Assembly (NCBI RefSeq): GCF_000160875.1
Contig: NZ_GG700802.1
Coordinates: forward strand, 1-29,992
Origin: Lactobacillus iners DSM 13335
GTDB lineage: Bacteria; Bacillota; Bacilli; Lactobacillales; Lactobacillaceae
Direction: 5' to 3'
Length of the DNA: 29,992 nt
Part shown: positions 1 to 9,069 of the stretch, one piece after another
How the letters are laid out: each line of letters opens with the position of its first letter
Position numbering within the stretch: the stretch's first letter is position 1
Made by a program: the position numbers and the translations under genes
The notes under the pieces: model-generated
The model's database searches: none
What the model was told of the DNA's origin: nothing
Seen by the model: the letters and a program-made list of their open reading frames with translations, nothing else

Positions 1-73
1 CTGTAATGATATATAACTTTTTAATAGCATAAATTTATGATAGTTAAAATAGCTGATTAAATTGTAGCTGATG

Positions 74-113
74 AATATTATCTTGTGCAGTATTCTTTAT
101 GGATAATATTTTT
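74..113. other. Weak AT-rich inverted repeat in the opening intergenic region
   Basis: AATATTATC (74-82) and GATAATATT (102-110) are perfect 9-base arms around a 19-base loop, followed by three more T. The arms are almost all A/T, so it is at best a weak terminator of a gene left of the window. An 8-base direct repeat, TAGCTGAT, lies at 50-57 and 65-72. No coding sequence was recognised in 1-238. Confidence 0.25.
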
Positions 114-191
114 GGGCTAGTACACCGCTAAATATGAAGCTATACTTACGCTAAATGTTTATATATAAATTTTATTTCAGCCTATTGAAAA

Positions 192-232
192 AGCCTTAGA
201 ATGCGATATCACATTTTAAGGCTATATTTTTT
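192..232. terminator. Bidirectional intrinsic terminator downstream of the amino acid permease
   Basis: AGCCTTA (192-198) pairs with TAAGGCT (217-223), extended inward by GAATG/CATTT with one G-T wobble, giving about 12 pairs and an 8-base loop. A T-run follows on the plus strand (227-232) and another on the minus strand beyond 192. It would end the minus-strand permease transcript and any plus-strand transcript entering from the left. Confidence 0.7.
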
Positions 233-238
233 ATGATA

Positions 239-1612
239 TTATTTAATTTTCTTAATAAATTTGATGGACAATATCAAAATGCTGAAGATAACTAAGGCAC
301 TAATCATCGGAATACGATCTTTTGGTACCCATAGTAATAGTCCAATCATAGTAATGAAAAATCCTAATACAAGGTAGTCTGTATATGGATATAGCGGCAT
401 TCTGAAATTATGTAATTGCTGTTCAGGGGTTTGCTTTCTATAACGGATATGTGCCCAGATCATGATGGACCAGATTATTAAAAACATACTCGTTGAAGTA
501 GCCGCTATGAAGTGAAATGCATTTTCTAAAAATAAGTTCATTATTGGTGCAATCCCTATTAATAAGGTTGAAAAGAGCAATGCATTTTCTGGTAATTGTC
601 GTTTATTTAATTGCCCCATACATTTAGCAAAATTACTCTGTCCATGGTAATTTAGAGAAAATAGTAAACGTCCGCCACTATAAATAAATGTATTCGTAGA
701 AGAAATAGCAGCACTGATTACTACAAAGTTGATGATACAAGCAGCATTTTTAATACCAGTTGCACCTAATGCTTGGACAAATGGTGAATCATTAATAGCA
801 ACTTGTTTCCATGGTATGACCAATAAAATAGCTAAAATAGCGAGAACATAAAATAAAATAATTCTAACTGGTAATTCATTAATAGCTTTGACGATTGTTT
901 TTTTAGGATCTTGTGCTTCCGCTGCAGTCAATCCAATTAATTCTACACCGATGAAACTAAAGATAACCATCTGAAAGCCACTAAAGAAACCATTAGCACC
1001 TTTAGCAAAAAATCCACCATCTTTGAATAGGTTACTAAAGCTGATTGCACCATACAATTTTGTTGATCCATTAGTGATTAATAGGTAAAAAACTAATAAA
1101 ACAAAGGCAACAATAGTCAATATTTTAATAATTGCAAAACTAAATTCCATATTACCGAAAACTTTAGCTGAAATTAAATTAATCATTAACAAAATTATTA
1201 ACGTGATTGATCCAGGTAGCCATAGTGGCAAATCGTGCCACCAATATCTAAAATATAGTCCTAATGCAGTTAGTTCTGCCATACCTAACGATAGCCAACT
1301 AAACCAGTATAGATAGCCAGTAACTGTTCCGATAACTTTGCCTAAATATTGGGTAATAAAATCAATATATGTATTTTTATTCAAATCTGAAAGAATTAAT
1401 TCCCCTAACGCTCGCATCAAGAGGAAAAGAAAGAATCCAACTAGTGTATAAATTAAAATTACTGCTGGTCCTGCCAATTCAATACTATTACCAACACCTA
1501 AGAAAAGGCCAGTGCCAATTGTCCCACCTAGAGCTATTAACTGAATATGCGTGTTAGTAAGGCTTCTTTTCATTGATATGTCTTTTGAAGAATGAGATTT
1601 TTTCTGCTTCAT
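239..1612 (-). CDS. APC-family amino acid permease (AAT type, CycA-like)
   Basis: A 457-residue integral membrane protein, probably an amino acid:proton symporter of the amino acid transporter (AAT) branch of the APC superfamily. The N-terminal soluble segment is followed by the substrate-binding first-helix motif GGTIGTGLFLG (residues 29-39) and about 12 hydrophobic segments. By remembered family sequences it most resembles the D-serine/D-alanine/glycine permease CycA (MRALGEL, FGNMEFSFAIIK, GGFFAKGANGFFSGFQ, FSFIGVELIGLTAAE), but substrate cannot be set from sequence. The ATG at 1612 is preceded by AAAGGAG (complement of 1620-1626) at good spacing. It is transcribed alone, divergent from adhE, and ends at a hairpin terminator. 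Length is normal and no lesion is seen. Confidence 0.88.
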   Translation of the reverse strand: MKQKKSHSSKDISMKRSLTNTHIQLIALGGTIGTGLFLGVGNSIELAGPAVILIYTLVGFFLFLLMRALGELILSDLNKNTYIDFITQYLGKVIGTVTGYLYWFSWLSLGMAELTALGLYFRYWWHDLPLWLPGSITLIILLMINLISAKVFGNMEFSFAIIKILTIVAFVLLVFYLLITNGSTKLYGAISFSNLFKDGGFFAKGANGFFSGFQMVIFSFIGVELIGLTAAEAQDPKKTIVKAINELPVRIILFYVLAILAILLVIPWKQVAINDSPFVQALGATGIKNAACIINFVVISAAISSTNTFIYSGGRLLFSLNYHGQSNFAKCMGQLNKRQLPENALLFSTLLIGIAPIMNLFLENAFHFIAATSTSMFLIIWSIMIWAHIRYRKQTPEQQLHNFRMPLYPYTDYLVLGFFITMIGLLLWVPKDRIPMISALVIFSILILSIKFIKKIK

Positions 1613-1764
1613 TCACTAACTCCTTTCATGTATTAGAAAATTTTACCATATAATGTAAATAATTTCCTTTATGGAGCATATGTTAGTGGATATAAATCTG
1701 CTCGCCTAATTATTGTAATATAAATAATATATGATTTCTAGCAACCATCTTAACTAATAAAAGA

Positions 1765-1782
1765 TTGTGAAAACAAAAACAA
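1765..1782. promoter_or_regulatory. Possible second, degenerate Rex half-site pair
   Basis: TTGTGAAAACAAAAACAA has a good left half (TTGTGAA) and a right half matching TTAACAA at five of seven positions with the four-base spacing of Rex operators. It lies 76 bases upstream of the strong palindrome. AT-rich DNA gives such matches by chance. Confidence 0.3.
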
Positions 1783-1838
1783 TATATACGCTAAAAAAAG
1801 CAATTATAGTAGTAATTGCACTGTTCAAGTCAAATATA

Positions 1839-1860
1839 CATTGTTAATTAATTAACAATG
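1839..1860. promoter_or_regulatory. Rex (NADH-sensing repressor) operator upstream of adhE
   Basis: A perfect 22-base palindrome whose core, TTGTTAATTAATTAACAA (1841-1858), equals the Rex consensus reported for Firmicutes, TTGTTAA-N4-TTAACAA. It ends 4 bases before the -35 box of the adhE promoter, where a bound repressor would hinder RNA polymerase. adhE is a classical Rex target: high NADH releases Rex and induces ethanol formation. The palindrome is seen directly; the identity of the regulator is inferred. Confidence 0.75.
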
Positions 1861-1863
1861 TTA

Positions 1864-1892
1864 TTGTATCTTAGCTACATTGGTAGTATACT
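1864..1892 (+). promoter_or_regulatory. adhE promoter
   Basis: TTGTAT (1864-1869), a 17-base spacer and TATACT (1887-1892) give a good sigma-A promoter. Expected transcript start is near 1899, leaving a leader of about 43 bases that holds the GAAGGGA ribosome binding site (1928-1934). Confidence 0.6.
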
Positions 1893-1941
1893 CAATTTAG
1901 TTGAATAAATTATACAGTGTAGCAAATGAAGGGATTTTTAT

Positions 1942-4536
1942 ATGGCTAAAGAAATTGCATCAACAACTAAAAAGGAACAAATAGATGTACAAGCTATGAT
2001 TGATAGCTACGTAGTACAAGCTCATGTTGCATTAGATAAGATGGCTAATTTTTCACAAGAACAAGTAGATAAAATTTGTGAAGCGATAGCTAAAGTCGGA
2101 GAACAAAATAGTTATTTATTGGCTAAGATGGCTGTTGAAGAAACAGGACGCGGTATTGTTGAAGATAAAACAATTAAAAATATGTTTGCCAGTGAAAATA
2201 TCTGGAATAGCTTGCGTCATGAAAAGACAGTAGGTATCATTTCTGAGGATCCTGAAAGACAATTAATTAAAATAGCTGAACCAGTTGGTGTTATTGCTGG
2301 TGTAACGCCTGTAACTAATCCAACATCTACTGTTATTTTTAAGTCGATGATTGCGTTAAAAACACGTAATACAATTATTTTTGGTTTTCATCCGCAAGCT
2401 CAAAAATGCTGCGTTAAAACTGCAGAATTAATTCGTGAAGCAGCAATTAAGGCAGGAGCTCCTGATAACTGTATTCAATGGATCGAATATCCAAGTATTG
2501 AAGCTACTAATGCTTTAATGACACATCCTAATATTCAAACTATTTTAGCTACTGGTGGTCCTGGCATGGTAAAGGCTGCATATTCTTCTGGTAAGCCTGC
2601 ATTAGGTGTAGGCCCTGGTAATGGCCCTGCATATATTGAAAAAACAGCTAATTATCAACGTGCTGCTTATGACATTATTTTGTCTAAGACGTTTGATAAT
2701 GGGATGGTGTGTGCTTCAGAAAATTCTGTAGTTATTGATAAAGACATTTATGATAAAGTCAAAAAAGAATTTGAAGCATGGAATTGTTACTTCTTAAACA
2801 AGGATGAAATTAAAAAATTTGAAACTACTTTTATTGATCCTCGTCGTGGAACAGTAGCTGGACCTATTGCTGGTAAGTCAGCCTACGAAATAGGTAAACT
2901 TTGTGGTGTCGATGTTCCTGAAGATACTAAGGTAATCATTGCTGAATATAGTGGCGTAGGTAAAGAATATCCATTGTCTGCTGAAAAATTATCCCCTGTA
3001 TTTACTATGTATAAGGTATCAGGAGCAGATGAAGCATTTAAGATTTGTAAAGATCTATTGAGTTATGGCGGACGTGGTCATACTGTTGGTATTCATACTG
3101 AAAATAAGGAATTAATTAAGAAGTTTGCTTTAGCAATGTCTGCATGTCGTATTTTAGTCAATACACCAGCTGCTTTGGGTGGTATTGGTGATTTGTACAA
3201 TAACATGTTGCCGTCCATGACTTTAGGTACTGGCTCATATGGTGCAAATTCTATGTCACATAATATTTCTGCCGCAGATTTATTGAATATTAAGACTGTT
3301 GCGATGAGAAGAGACAATATGCAGTGGATAAAGGTTCCAAAGAAGACTTATTTTGAACATAATGCTGCTAATTATTTAAAACATATGCCCGATGTAGAAA
3401 AATTTTTTATCGTAACAGATGAAACCGTGGCAGGAAAATACGCAAACCAAATAACTGATATTATCAGTCAAAGATTAGGTAAAAAAAGTTATGAAGTTTT
3501 CCAGGCTGTTAAAGAACATCCAACAACTGATGTTATTTTAGATGGTGTTCATCGAATGAATATTTTTAAGCCTGACGCTATTGTAGCCTTGGGTGGCGGA
3601 TCTGTTATGGATGCTGCTAAGATTATGCGATTATTTTACGAAAATCCTGACATGACTTTAGAAGACTCATATCAAAAATTTATTGATATTCGTAAGAGAG
3701 TTGTTCGCTTTCCTAAAACAAATATGGTGCAATTAGTATGTATACCAACCACTTCAGGTACTGGTTCAGAAGTATCACCATTTGCTATTATTAAAGATAC
3801 ACAAACTGGTATTAAACATACTTTATGTGATTATTCATTAAATCCTGATGTTGCAATTGTTGATGACAATTTTGTTGAAACCCTTCCTGCAAAATTAGTT
3901 GCTAATTCAGGTATGGAAGCATTAGCACATGCAATGGAGAGTTATGTATCAACGATGGCTACTGACTTTACACGTGGTTGGTCTATGGAAGCAATTAAGT
4001 TAATTTTTGCTAATTTAGAAAAATCATATAAAGGTGATCAAGCAGCACGTAGTAAAATGCATAATGCATCTACCTTAGCTGGTATGGCTTATGCTAATGC
4101 CTTCTTAGGAGTAGGACATGCAATTGCTCATACTTTAGGATCTACTTTTAATATTCCTTCAGGATTGAGTGATGCGATTACTATGCCATATGTAATCAAA
4201 TTTAATGCACAACGTCCACGCAAATTACCTATTAGACCACATTATTCAGTCTTTAGAGCTGATAAAGATTATGCTGAAATTGCACGTAGCTTAGGTATTC
4301 AAGGAAAAAATGATCAAGAATTAGTCGAGGGTTTAATTAATAAATTTGTTGAATTGGCAAAATCAATTAATATGACGCTTAATTTAAAAGACAATGGTGT
4401 TTCAGAGGCTGACTTTAATAATAAAGTTGAACAATTAGCTGTTGAAGCTTACGGTGATCAAAATATAGTTACCAATCCATCAGCACCTTTAATTAAGCAA
4501 ATTGAACAGTTGATGAAAAAAATCTATGTTGGTTAA
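1942..4536 (+). CDS. adhE: Bifunctional acetaldehyde-CoA/alcohol dehydrogenase AdhE
   Basis: Full-length AdhE (864 residues). The N-terminal half is a CoA-acylating aldehyde dehydrogenase reducing acetyl-CoA to acetaldehyde, with catalytic Cys257 in GMVCASE. The C-terminal half is a group III alcohol dehydrogenase reducing acetaldehyde to ethanol, with [10 protein letters not shown] (551-560), [13 protein letters not shown] and GVGHAIAH. Together they oxidise two NADH per acetyl-CoA. AdhE usually forms helical spirosomes in the cytoplasm. The ATG at 1942 follows GAAGGGA at 7 bases. It sits behind a Rex-type operator and ends at its own terminator, so it is monocistronic. Oddity: aligned by eye to E. 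coli AdhE ligands D653, H657, H723 and H737, this protein has E659, H663, H726 and S740, so two iron ligands are replaced. The ethanol-forming step may therefore be altered. Confidence 0.95.
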   Translation: MAKEIASTTKKEQIDVQAMIDSYVVQAHVALDKMANFSQEQVDKICEAIAKVGEQNSYLLAKMAVEETGRGIVEDKTIKNMFASENIWNSLRHEKTVGIISEDPERQLIKIAEPVGVIAGVTPVTNPTSTVIFKSMIALKTRNTIIFGFHPQAQKCCVKTAELIREAAIKAGAPDNCIQWIEYPSIEATNALMTHPNIQTILATGGPGMVKAAYSSGKPALGVGPGNGPAYIEKTANYQRAAYDIILSKTFDNGMVCASENSVVIDKDIYDKVKKEFEAWNCYFLNKDEIKKFETTFIDPRRGTVAGPIAGKSAYEIGKLCGVDVPEDTKVIIAEYSGVGKEYPLSAEKLSPVFTMYKVSGADEAFKICKDLLSYGGRGHTVGIHTENKELIKKFALAMSACRILVNTPAALGGIGDLYNNMLPSMTLGTGSYGANSMSHNISAADLLNIKTVAMRRDNMQWIKVPKKTYFEHNAANYLKHMPDVEKFFIVTDETVAGKYANQITDIISQRLGKKSYEVFQAVKEHPTTDVILDGVHRMNIFKPDAIVALGGGSVMDAAKIMRLFYENPDMTLEDSYQKFIDIRKRVVRFPKTNMVQLVCIPTTSGTGSEVSPFAIIKDTQTGIKHTLCDYSLNPDVAIVDDNFVETLPAKLVANSGMEALAHAMESYVSTMATDFTRGWSMEAIKLIFANLEKSYKGDQAARSKMHNASTLAGMAYANAFLGVGHAIAHTLGSTFNIPSGLSDAITMPYVIKFNAQRPRKLPIRPHYSVFRADKDYAEIARSLGIQGKNDQELVEGLINKFVELAKSINMTLNLKDNGVSEADFNNKVEQLAVEAYGDQNIVTNPSAPLIKQIEQLMKKIYVG

Positions 4537-4558
4537 TTTTTTTCAGTAAATATAAAGG

Positions 4559-4593
4559 AGCTACCATTGTGTAAGGCAATTGGTGGCTTTTTT
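4559..4593 (+). terminator. Intrinsic terminator of adhE
   Basis: AGCTACCATTG (4559-4569) pairs with CAATTGGTGGCT (4577-4588) with one G-T wobble and one bulged T, loop of 7, followed by a run of T to 4593. Confidence 0.75.
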
Positions 4594-4662
4594 GTTGGTA
4601 TCTTAATTTATATAAAAAACTTAACTAATGCTTAAGAAAAACATTAACTTTTTACTTGATAA

Positions 4663-4668
4663 TATAAT
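4663..4668 (+). promoter_or_regulatory. Probable -10 box of the ackA promoter
   Basis: A perfect TATAAT lies 33 bases before the ackA start, between the adhE terminator and the ackA ribosome binding site. No good -35 box is found at 16-18 bases upstream, so the call rests on the -10 box and on the need for a promoter after the terminator. Confidence 0.45.
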
Positions 4669-4701
4669 GTGTTAAATTATGAGGAGAGATAGAGATATAA
4701 T

Positions 4702-5901
4702 ATGAAAAAAATACTTGCAATTAATTCTGGTAGTTCGTCATTTAAATACAAGTTGTTTAATTATCCATCTGAAGAAGTTGTTGCTCAAGGTCAAGCACAA
4801 AGGATAGGATTAGCTGGTGCTACCTTTTCGTTGAAATTAGCCGATGGTAGTAAGTACGAATCTGAAATTAAGATTCCTGACCATAAAACTGCGATTCAAT
4901 TATTATTGACGTGGTTGCCTAAGTATAATGTTATTAATGATTTAAAAGAAATTGCGGGTATAGGTCACCGAGTAGTGGCAGGTGGAGAAATCTTTTCTGA
5001 AAGTGCTTTGATTGATAAAGAAAAGTTGCAACAAATTTATGATTTATCTGACTACGCACCTTTACATAATCCTTATGAAGCTGATGGCATTAGGGATTTT
5101 ATGCAATTATTACCAGGAGTACCACAAGTAGCTGTATTTGATACTTCATTTCATCATACATTGGATCCAGTACACTATTTATACTCATTGCCTTATAAGT
5201 ATTATGAAAAATACCGTGCTAGAAAATATGGAGCCCATGGAACATCAGTCAGATATGTTTCACATCGAGCAGCTGAACTTTTAAATAAGCCGCTTAATGA
5301 GTTAAAGATGATTGTTTGCCATCTAGGTAATGGGGCTTCCATAACTGCAATTAAAGATGGTAAATCATATGATACGTCTATGGGCTTTAGCCCTGTAGCA
5401 GGAATTACAATGTCAACACGTAGTGGAGATATTGATCCTTCAGTTTTACAATATGTGATGAAAAAAGAAAATATTAGTGATTTTAATAAGATGATTAATA
5501 TTTTAAATAATAAATCAGGTATTTTAGGTATATCTGATTATTCTCCAGATATGCGAGATATTAGAAAAAAAGCTGCTGCAGGTGATGTCAAAGCCAAGTT
5601 GGCTAAAGATATTTTCGTTAATCGAATTATTAAGTATATTGGTTCTTATTACGTGGATATGGGCGGGTTAGATGCTTTAGTGTTTACTGCTGGAATAGGT
5701 GAAAATGAATCATTATATCGCCAAGCTATTGTTGATAAGTTGTCTGTTTTAGGATTGAAGATTGATGAAAAAGCAAATTCAGTCAATGGTGAAAAAGTTA
5801 TATCGGCTGTCGATTCAAAAGCCAAGATACTTATTATTCCTACAAATGAAGAATTAGTTATTGCTAGGGATGTAGTTCGTTTAGCTCAGATTAACAAATA
5901 A
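4702..5901 (+). CDS. ackA: Acetate kinase
   Basis: Converts acetyl phosphate and ADP to acetate and ATP, the second step of the Pta-AckA acetate pathway; cytoplasmic. The protein is 399 residues, usual for the family. ASKHA-fold signatures are present: INSGSSSFK at residues 7-15, GHRVVAGGE, VFDTSFHHT, KYGAHGTS, HLGNGAS, STRSGDIDP and FTAGIGENE. The ATG at 4702 gives the canonical N terminus; the GAGGAGA at 4681-4687 lies 14 bases upstream, longer than usual. It is separated from adhE by a terminator and converges on galE with a shared terminator. The partner enzyme Pta is encoded about 9.5 kb downstream, at 15438. Confidence 0.97.
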   Translation: MKKILAINSGSSSFKYKLFNYPSEEVVAQGQAQRIGLAGATFSLKLADGSKYESEIKIPDHKTAIQLLLTWLPKYNVINDLKEIAGIGHRVVAGGEIFSESALIDKEKLQQIYDLSDYAPLHNPYEADGIRDFMQLLPGVPQVAVFDTSFHHTLDPVHYLYSLPYKYYEKYRARKYGAHGTSVRYVSHRAAELLNKPLNELKMIVCHLGNGASITAIKDGKSYDTSMGFSPVAGITMSTRSGDIDPSVLQYVMKKENISDFNKMINILNNKSGILGISDYSPDMRDIRKKAAAGDVKAKLAKDIFVNRIIKYIGSYYVDMGGLDALVFTAGIGENESLYRQAIVDKLSVLGLKIDEKANSVNGEKVISAVDSKAKILIIPTNEELVIARDVVRLAQINK

Positions 5902-5924
5902 GAGATATTTTTTCGTAAATAAAA

Positions 5925-5960
5925 GGGAACAATCACCTCAATGTGATTGTTCCTTTTTTT
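5925..5960. terminator. Bidirectional terminator between ackA and galE
   Basis: GGAACAATCAC (5926-5936) and GTGATTGTTCC (5943-5953) form a perfect 11-bp stem with loop CTCAAT. A seven-T run follows on the plus strand and a matching A-run precedes it, giving a T-run on the minus strand. It serves both convergent genes. Confidence 0.9.
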
Positions 5961-6948
5961 AATCTTCATATCCATTAGGATGTTTTTGATGCCATTTCCA
6001 TGCAGAAGCGATAATATTATCGATATTTTCATGTTTAGGTTGCCAGCCTAAAATGGTTCTAGCTTTAGTAGAATCAGCTACTAGCGAATCAGGGTCGCCG
6101 CCTCTACGTGGTCCAAATTTGTAGGGAATATCTGTCGCAGTAATCCGTTTTGCACATTCCAGAATTTCCAAATTTGAATATCCATGTGTTGTTCCTAAAT
6201 TGAATACATCTGATAGATTAGTCTTTATCAGATGCTTCAAAGCTAGAATATGTGCATCAATTAAATCTTCAACTTCAACATAATCACGGACATTGGTACC
6301 GTCGATAGTTTGGTAATCATTACCATAAATTGTAAATATTTTGTCATGACTATCAGCACATTTTAAAATGTTTGGAATTAAATGAGATTCTGTTCTATGG
6401 TCTTCACCAATTGTGCCATCACTGGTAGCTCCAGCAACATTAAAATAACGTAAAGCGATGGATTTAATATTATTAGCTTTATCTGCCCATAACATCATCT
6501 TTTCCATCATCATTTTGGTTTCACCATAAGGATTAATTGGTTTTAATGGTGCCTCTTCAGTAATTGGTAATTTTTCAGGTATTCCATAAGTTGCAGCTGA
6601 CGATGAAAAGATAAGATATTTAACTTTAGCATCATTCATAGCATTTAGTAGCGAAATCATACCAGTAATATTATTTTGATAATATAATAGTGGCTTTTGA
6701 ACTGACTCTGATACTAATGAATAAGCTGCAAAATGCATAACAGCGTCAATTTTTTCATTTCTTAAAATCTTTGAAACTAAAAAAGTATTTAATAAATCAA
6801 CTTGATAAAACTTAGCTCGGGGATCAATTGCTTTTCGATGACCTGTAATTAGATTATCGAGAACGACTACATGATAACCTGAATCAAGTAATTTACGAAC
6901 AGCATGTGAACCTATGTATCCAGCTCCACCAATAACTAATATGTTCAT
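5959..6948 (-). CDS. galE: UDP-glucose 4-epimerase
   Basis: Interconverts UDP-galactose and UDP-glucose in the Leloir pathway, also supplying UDP-galactose for wall and exopolysaccharide synthesis. The protein is 329 residues, normal for GalE, an extended short-chain dehydrogenase/reductase. It has the NAD-binding GGAGYIGS at residues 7-14, serine-rich SSSAAT at 115-120 and the catalytic YGETK (Tyr141, Lys145), plus LRYFNVAGA and RDYVEVEDL. The ATG at 6948 follows AAAGAGGG (complement of 6957-6964). It stands alone rather than beside galK or galT, a common arrangement for a housekeeping galE. An UDP-GlcNAc-accepting epimerase cannot be excluded. Confidence 0.93.
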   Translation of the reverse strand: MNILVIGGAGYIGSHAVRKLLDSGYHVVVLDNLITGHRKAIDPRAKFYQVDLLNTFLVSKILRNEKIDAVMHFAAYSLVSESVQKPLLYYQNNITGMISLLNAMNDAKVKYLIFSSSAATYGIPEKLPITEEAPLKPINPYGETKMMMEKMMLWADKANNIKSIALRYFNVAGATSDGTIGEDHRTESHLIPNILKCADSHDKIFTIYGNDYQTIDGTNVRDYVEVEDLIDAHILALKHLIKTNLSDVFNLGTTHGYSNLEILECAKRITATDIPYKFGPRRGGDPDSLVADSTKARTILGWQPKHENIDNIIASAWKWHQKHPNGYED

Positions 6949-6989
6949 ATAAAATACCCTCTTTCTTACTATGAATCGGATTGTAACAT

Positions 6990-6995
6990 ATTATA
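6990..6995 (-). promoter_or_regulatory. Possible -10 box of galE
   Basis: ATTATA on the plus strand reads TATAAT on the minus strand, 42 bases upstream of the galE start. The matching -35 region is poor. Confidence 0.35.
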
Positions 6996-7044
6996 TCAAA
7001 ATTTAAAATAGTGGATTATTAAAAGATTTTTATTACAAATTAAA

Positions 7045-7073
7045 TTGTTTTTTTTGCTAAAATATCTTACAAT
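7045..7073 (+). promoter_or_regulatory. Promoter of the ugp operon
   Basis: TTGTTT (7045-7050), exactly 17 bases, then TACAAT (7068-7073). Transcription would start near 7080, about 30 bases before the ATG at 7111. Because the transcript starts downstream of the in-frame TTG at 7045, that TTG cannot be the ugpC start. Confidence 0.6.
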
Positions 7074-7110
7074 TCCTTTAGAAGATAATTTAATATACAG
7101 CGAGAGAACA

Positions 7111-8205
7111 ATGAACGAAGATAATTTTATACAGATAAAAAACCTGAAAATGGTATACGAAAACGGATATCAAGCAATATCAGATATAAGTTTCACGGTT
7201 AAAAAAGGCGAGTTAGTTTGCTTATTAGGACCTAGTGGTTGTGGTAAAACGACAACTTTGAATATGGTTGCCGGCTTATTGAATCCTACTGGTGGTGATA
7301 TTCTAGTAGATGGTAAGTCAGTTTTGAATGTAGCACCTAAAGATAGAAATATAGGCTATGTGTTTCAAAATTATGCCTTATATCCACATATGACAGTTTT
7401 ACAAAATGTTATGTTTCCTATGACTGTAGGTAAGAATAAGAAGAGCAAAGAAGAAGCTAAACAGATTGCTGAACGTTTTATGCGATTAACTCATATTGAA
7501 GAATATGCTAATCAAAAGCCAGGTAAATTATCAGGTGGGCAACAACAACGTGTTTCTATAGCTAGAGCTTTAGTGCAACAGCCTAAGATCTTGTTGATGG
7601 ATGAACCTTTGAGTAATTTGGATGCACGCTTAAGATTAAAAATTAGAGAAGAAATTCGTGCACTTGTAAAGAAAGTTGGAATCACTACTTTATTTGTTAC
7701 TCATGATCAAGAAGAAGCATTGTCCATTGGAGATAAAATTATTTTATTTAATGAAGGAGTTATTCAGCAGGATGCTGCAAGTTATGAGATCTATTTAAAT
7801 CCTGCTAATCAGTTTGTTGCTAATTTTATTGGTAATCCTGTTGTTGATAATTTTAATGTGGAAGTATCAGATGGCAAAGTTATAGGAGATGGTTTTGAGA
7901 TACCAATTTCTGCTTTTGATTCTGATAGATTTAAGAAAAATCTTACTGATGGCGTTTATACTTTGAGCTTGAGACCTGAAAATGTTTTTCCAGTTGATAA
8001 TCAAGCAGATGGATTTTTCACTTGCAAAATTGATGATATTGAATTGATAGGTCGAGAACGCATCCTCAAATTTACAATTAATGGCTTAGGACAACGGTCT
8101 TTAGTTAAAGTTGAAGCAAATGTAGAGCCTAGTGATGAAGTCTGTTTTGGATTAAACCTCGATCGTGCGTTTATATTTGATAATAATGGGGAGCGAATAT
8201 ATTAA
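7111..8205 (+). CDS. ugpC: ABC transporter ATPase, UgpC/MsmX type
   Basis: The 364-residue ATPase energises the importer encoded by the next genes. It carries Walker A GPSGCGKTT (40-48), Q-loop QNYALYPHM (about 86-94), signature LSGGQQQRV (140-148), Walker B ILLMDEP (160-166) and switch His198, then a C-terminal TOBE/OB region typical of carbohydrate-uptake (CUT1) ATPases. The ATG at 7111 is chosen over a TTG at 7045, which lies in the promoter and would add 22 unrelated residues. The Shine-Dalgarno is weak (GAGAG at 7102-7106). Its stop codon overlaps the next start by one base. Such ATPases can serve several transporters, so exclusive use here is inferred from the operon. Confidence 0.87.
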   Translation: MNEDNFIQIKNLKMVYENGYQAISDISFTVKKGELVCLLGPSGCGKTTTLNMVAGLLNPTGGDILVDGKSVLNVAPKDRNIGYVFQNYALYPHMTVLQNVMFPMTVGKNKKSKEEAKQIAERFMRLTHIEEYANQKPGKLSGGQQQRVSIARALVQQPKILLMDEPLSNLDARLRLKIREEIRALVKKVGITTLFVTHDQEEALSIGDKIILFNEGVIQQDAASYEIYLNPANQFVANFIGNPVVDNFNVEVSDGKVIGDGFEIPISAFDSDRFKKNLTDGVYTLSLRPENVFPVDNQADGFFTCKIDDIELIGRERILKFTINGLGQRSLVKVEANVEPSDEVCFGLNLDRAFIFDNNGERIY

Positions 8206-9068
8206 TGAAAAATAATCAAAAAAAGGCTTGGTTATTTTTGCTACCAGCGATTATATCTGTAACAATCTTTAGTATTTGGCCAATTATTAGAGCATTTATT
8301 ATCAGTTTTCAGGGTGGACCGTTAATTTGTTTAAATTTCAACGGAATAGAAAACTATAAATATATATTTGCTGATACCGATTTTTGGAATTCATTGACCA
8401 ATACTGCTATCTATGCATTTATGACTGTACCGATTGCATTAGCGATTGCATTAGCGTTAGCTTGGTTTGTATTTTCTAAAATAAGACATCAGAGCTTTTT
8501 TGAAGCAATGTTTTTTATGCCTTACGTTACTAGTACAATTGCTACTGGTATTGTTTTTAGATACATCTTTAATGGTAAATATGGATTGTTGGATTTTGTT
8601 TTAAAAATGCTACATTTACCAGCACCAGATTGGTTAGATGATCCAAGTATGAGCCTTATTTCATTAATTATTTTTGGTATATGGTCATCGCTAGCCTTTA
8701 ATATTGTTATATTAATAGGTGCTTTGCGTAATATTGACCCTAATTATTATGTATTAGCTGATATGTATGGTGCTAATGAAAGTGAAAAGTTTTGGCGTAT
8801 TACGATTCCACAACTATTTCCAACTTTAGCGTTTTTGTTAACAGTTAACTTAATAGGTGCCTTTAAAGTTTATACACAAGTGTTTGCCTTATTTAATGGG
8901 TCAGCTGGACAAGGTAATTCAGCGATTACATCCGTTTTCTATATTTATAATAAATTTCAAGTTGCTAATACACCAGGAGTTGCGATGGCAGCGACTGTAT
9001 GTTTATTCTTGTTTATTTTATTTATAACATGTCTGCAACGTAAGTTAATGAAGAGAGTGAACAGTTAG
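8205..9068 (+). CDS. ugpA: ABC transporter permease, UgpA type
   Basis: A 287-residue inner-membrane permease with about six hydrophobic segments and a MalF/UgpA-type fold. The cytoplasmic ATPase-coupling (EAA-like) loop reads LADMYGANESEKFWRITIPQ, about residues 185-204; it keeps the central Gly and the I-x-x-P end but has LAD in place of the usual EAA. Its start overlaps the ugpC stop (TAATG), with GGGGAG about 11 bases upstream. It pairs with UgpE to form the channel for the substrate delivered by UgpB. Confidence 0.87.
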   Translation: MKNNQKKAWLFLLPAIISVTIFSIWPIIRAFIISFQGGPLICLNFNGIENYKYIFADTDFWNSLTNTAIYAFMTVPIALAIALALAWFVFSKIRHQSFFEAMFFMPYVTSTIATGIVFRYIFNGKYGLLDFVLKMLHLPAPDWLDDPSMSLISLIIFGIWSSLAFNIVILIGALRNIDPNYYVLADMYGANESEKFWRITIPQLFPTLAFLLTVNLIGAFKVYTQVFALFNGSAGQGNSAITSVFYIYNKFQVANTPGVAMAATVCLFLFILFITCLQRKLMKRVNS

Positions 9069-9069
9069 C

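Larger units (their letters stand above)
1613..1941. other. Divergent intergenic region between the permease and adhE
   Basis: This 329-base gap has no ORF worth calling. It holds the permease ribosome binding site at its left end, a degenerate Rex-like 18-mer (1765-1782), a perfect Rex-type palindrome (1839-1860), the adhE promoter (1864-1892) and the adhE ribosome binding site (1928-1934). No convincing minus-strand promoter for the permease could be picked out of the AT-rich sequence. Confidence 0.7.

Noticed and set aside
3093..3317. Minus-strand ORF inside adhE, and similar short frames inside ugpB, the beta-CASP gene, potB, potC and the permease
   Set aside because: They lie wholly within well-supported genes in other frames, lack ribosome binding sites and show no recognisable protein features.
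7045..7110. Extension of ugpC to a TTG start at 7045 (22 extra residues)
   Set aside because: That TTG is the -35 box of a good promoter whose transcript begins near 7080; the ATG at 7111 gives the normal N terminus of this ATPase family.
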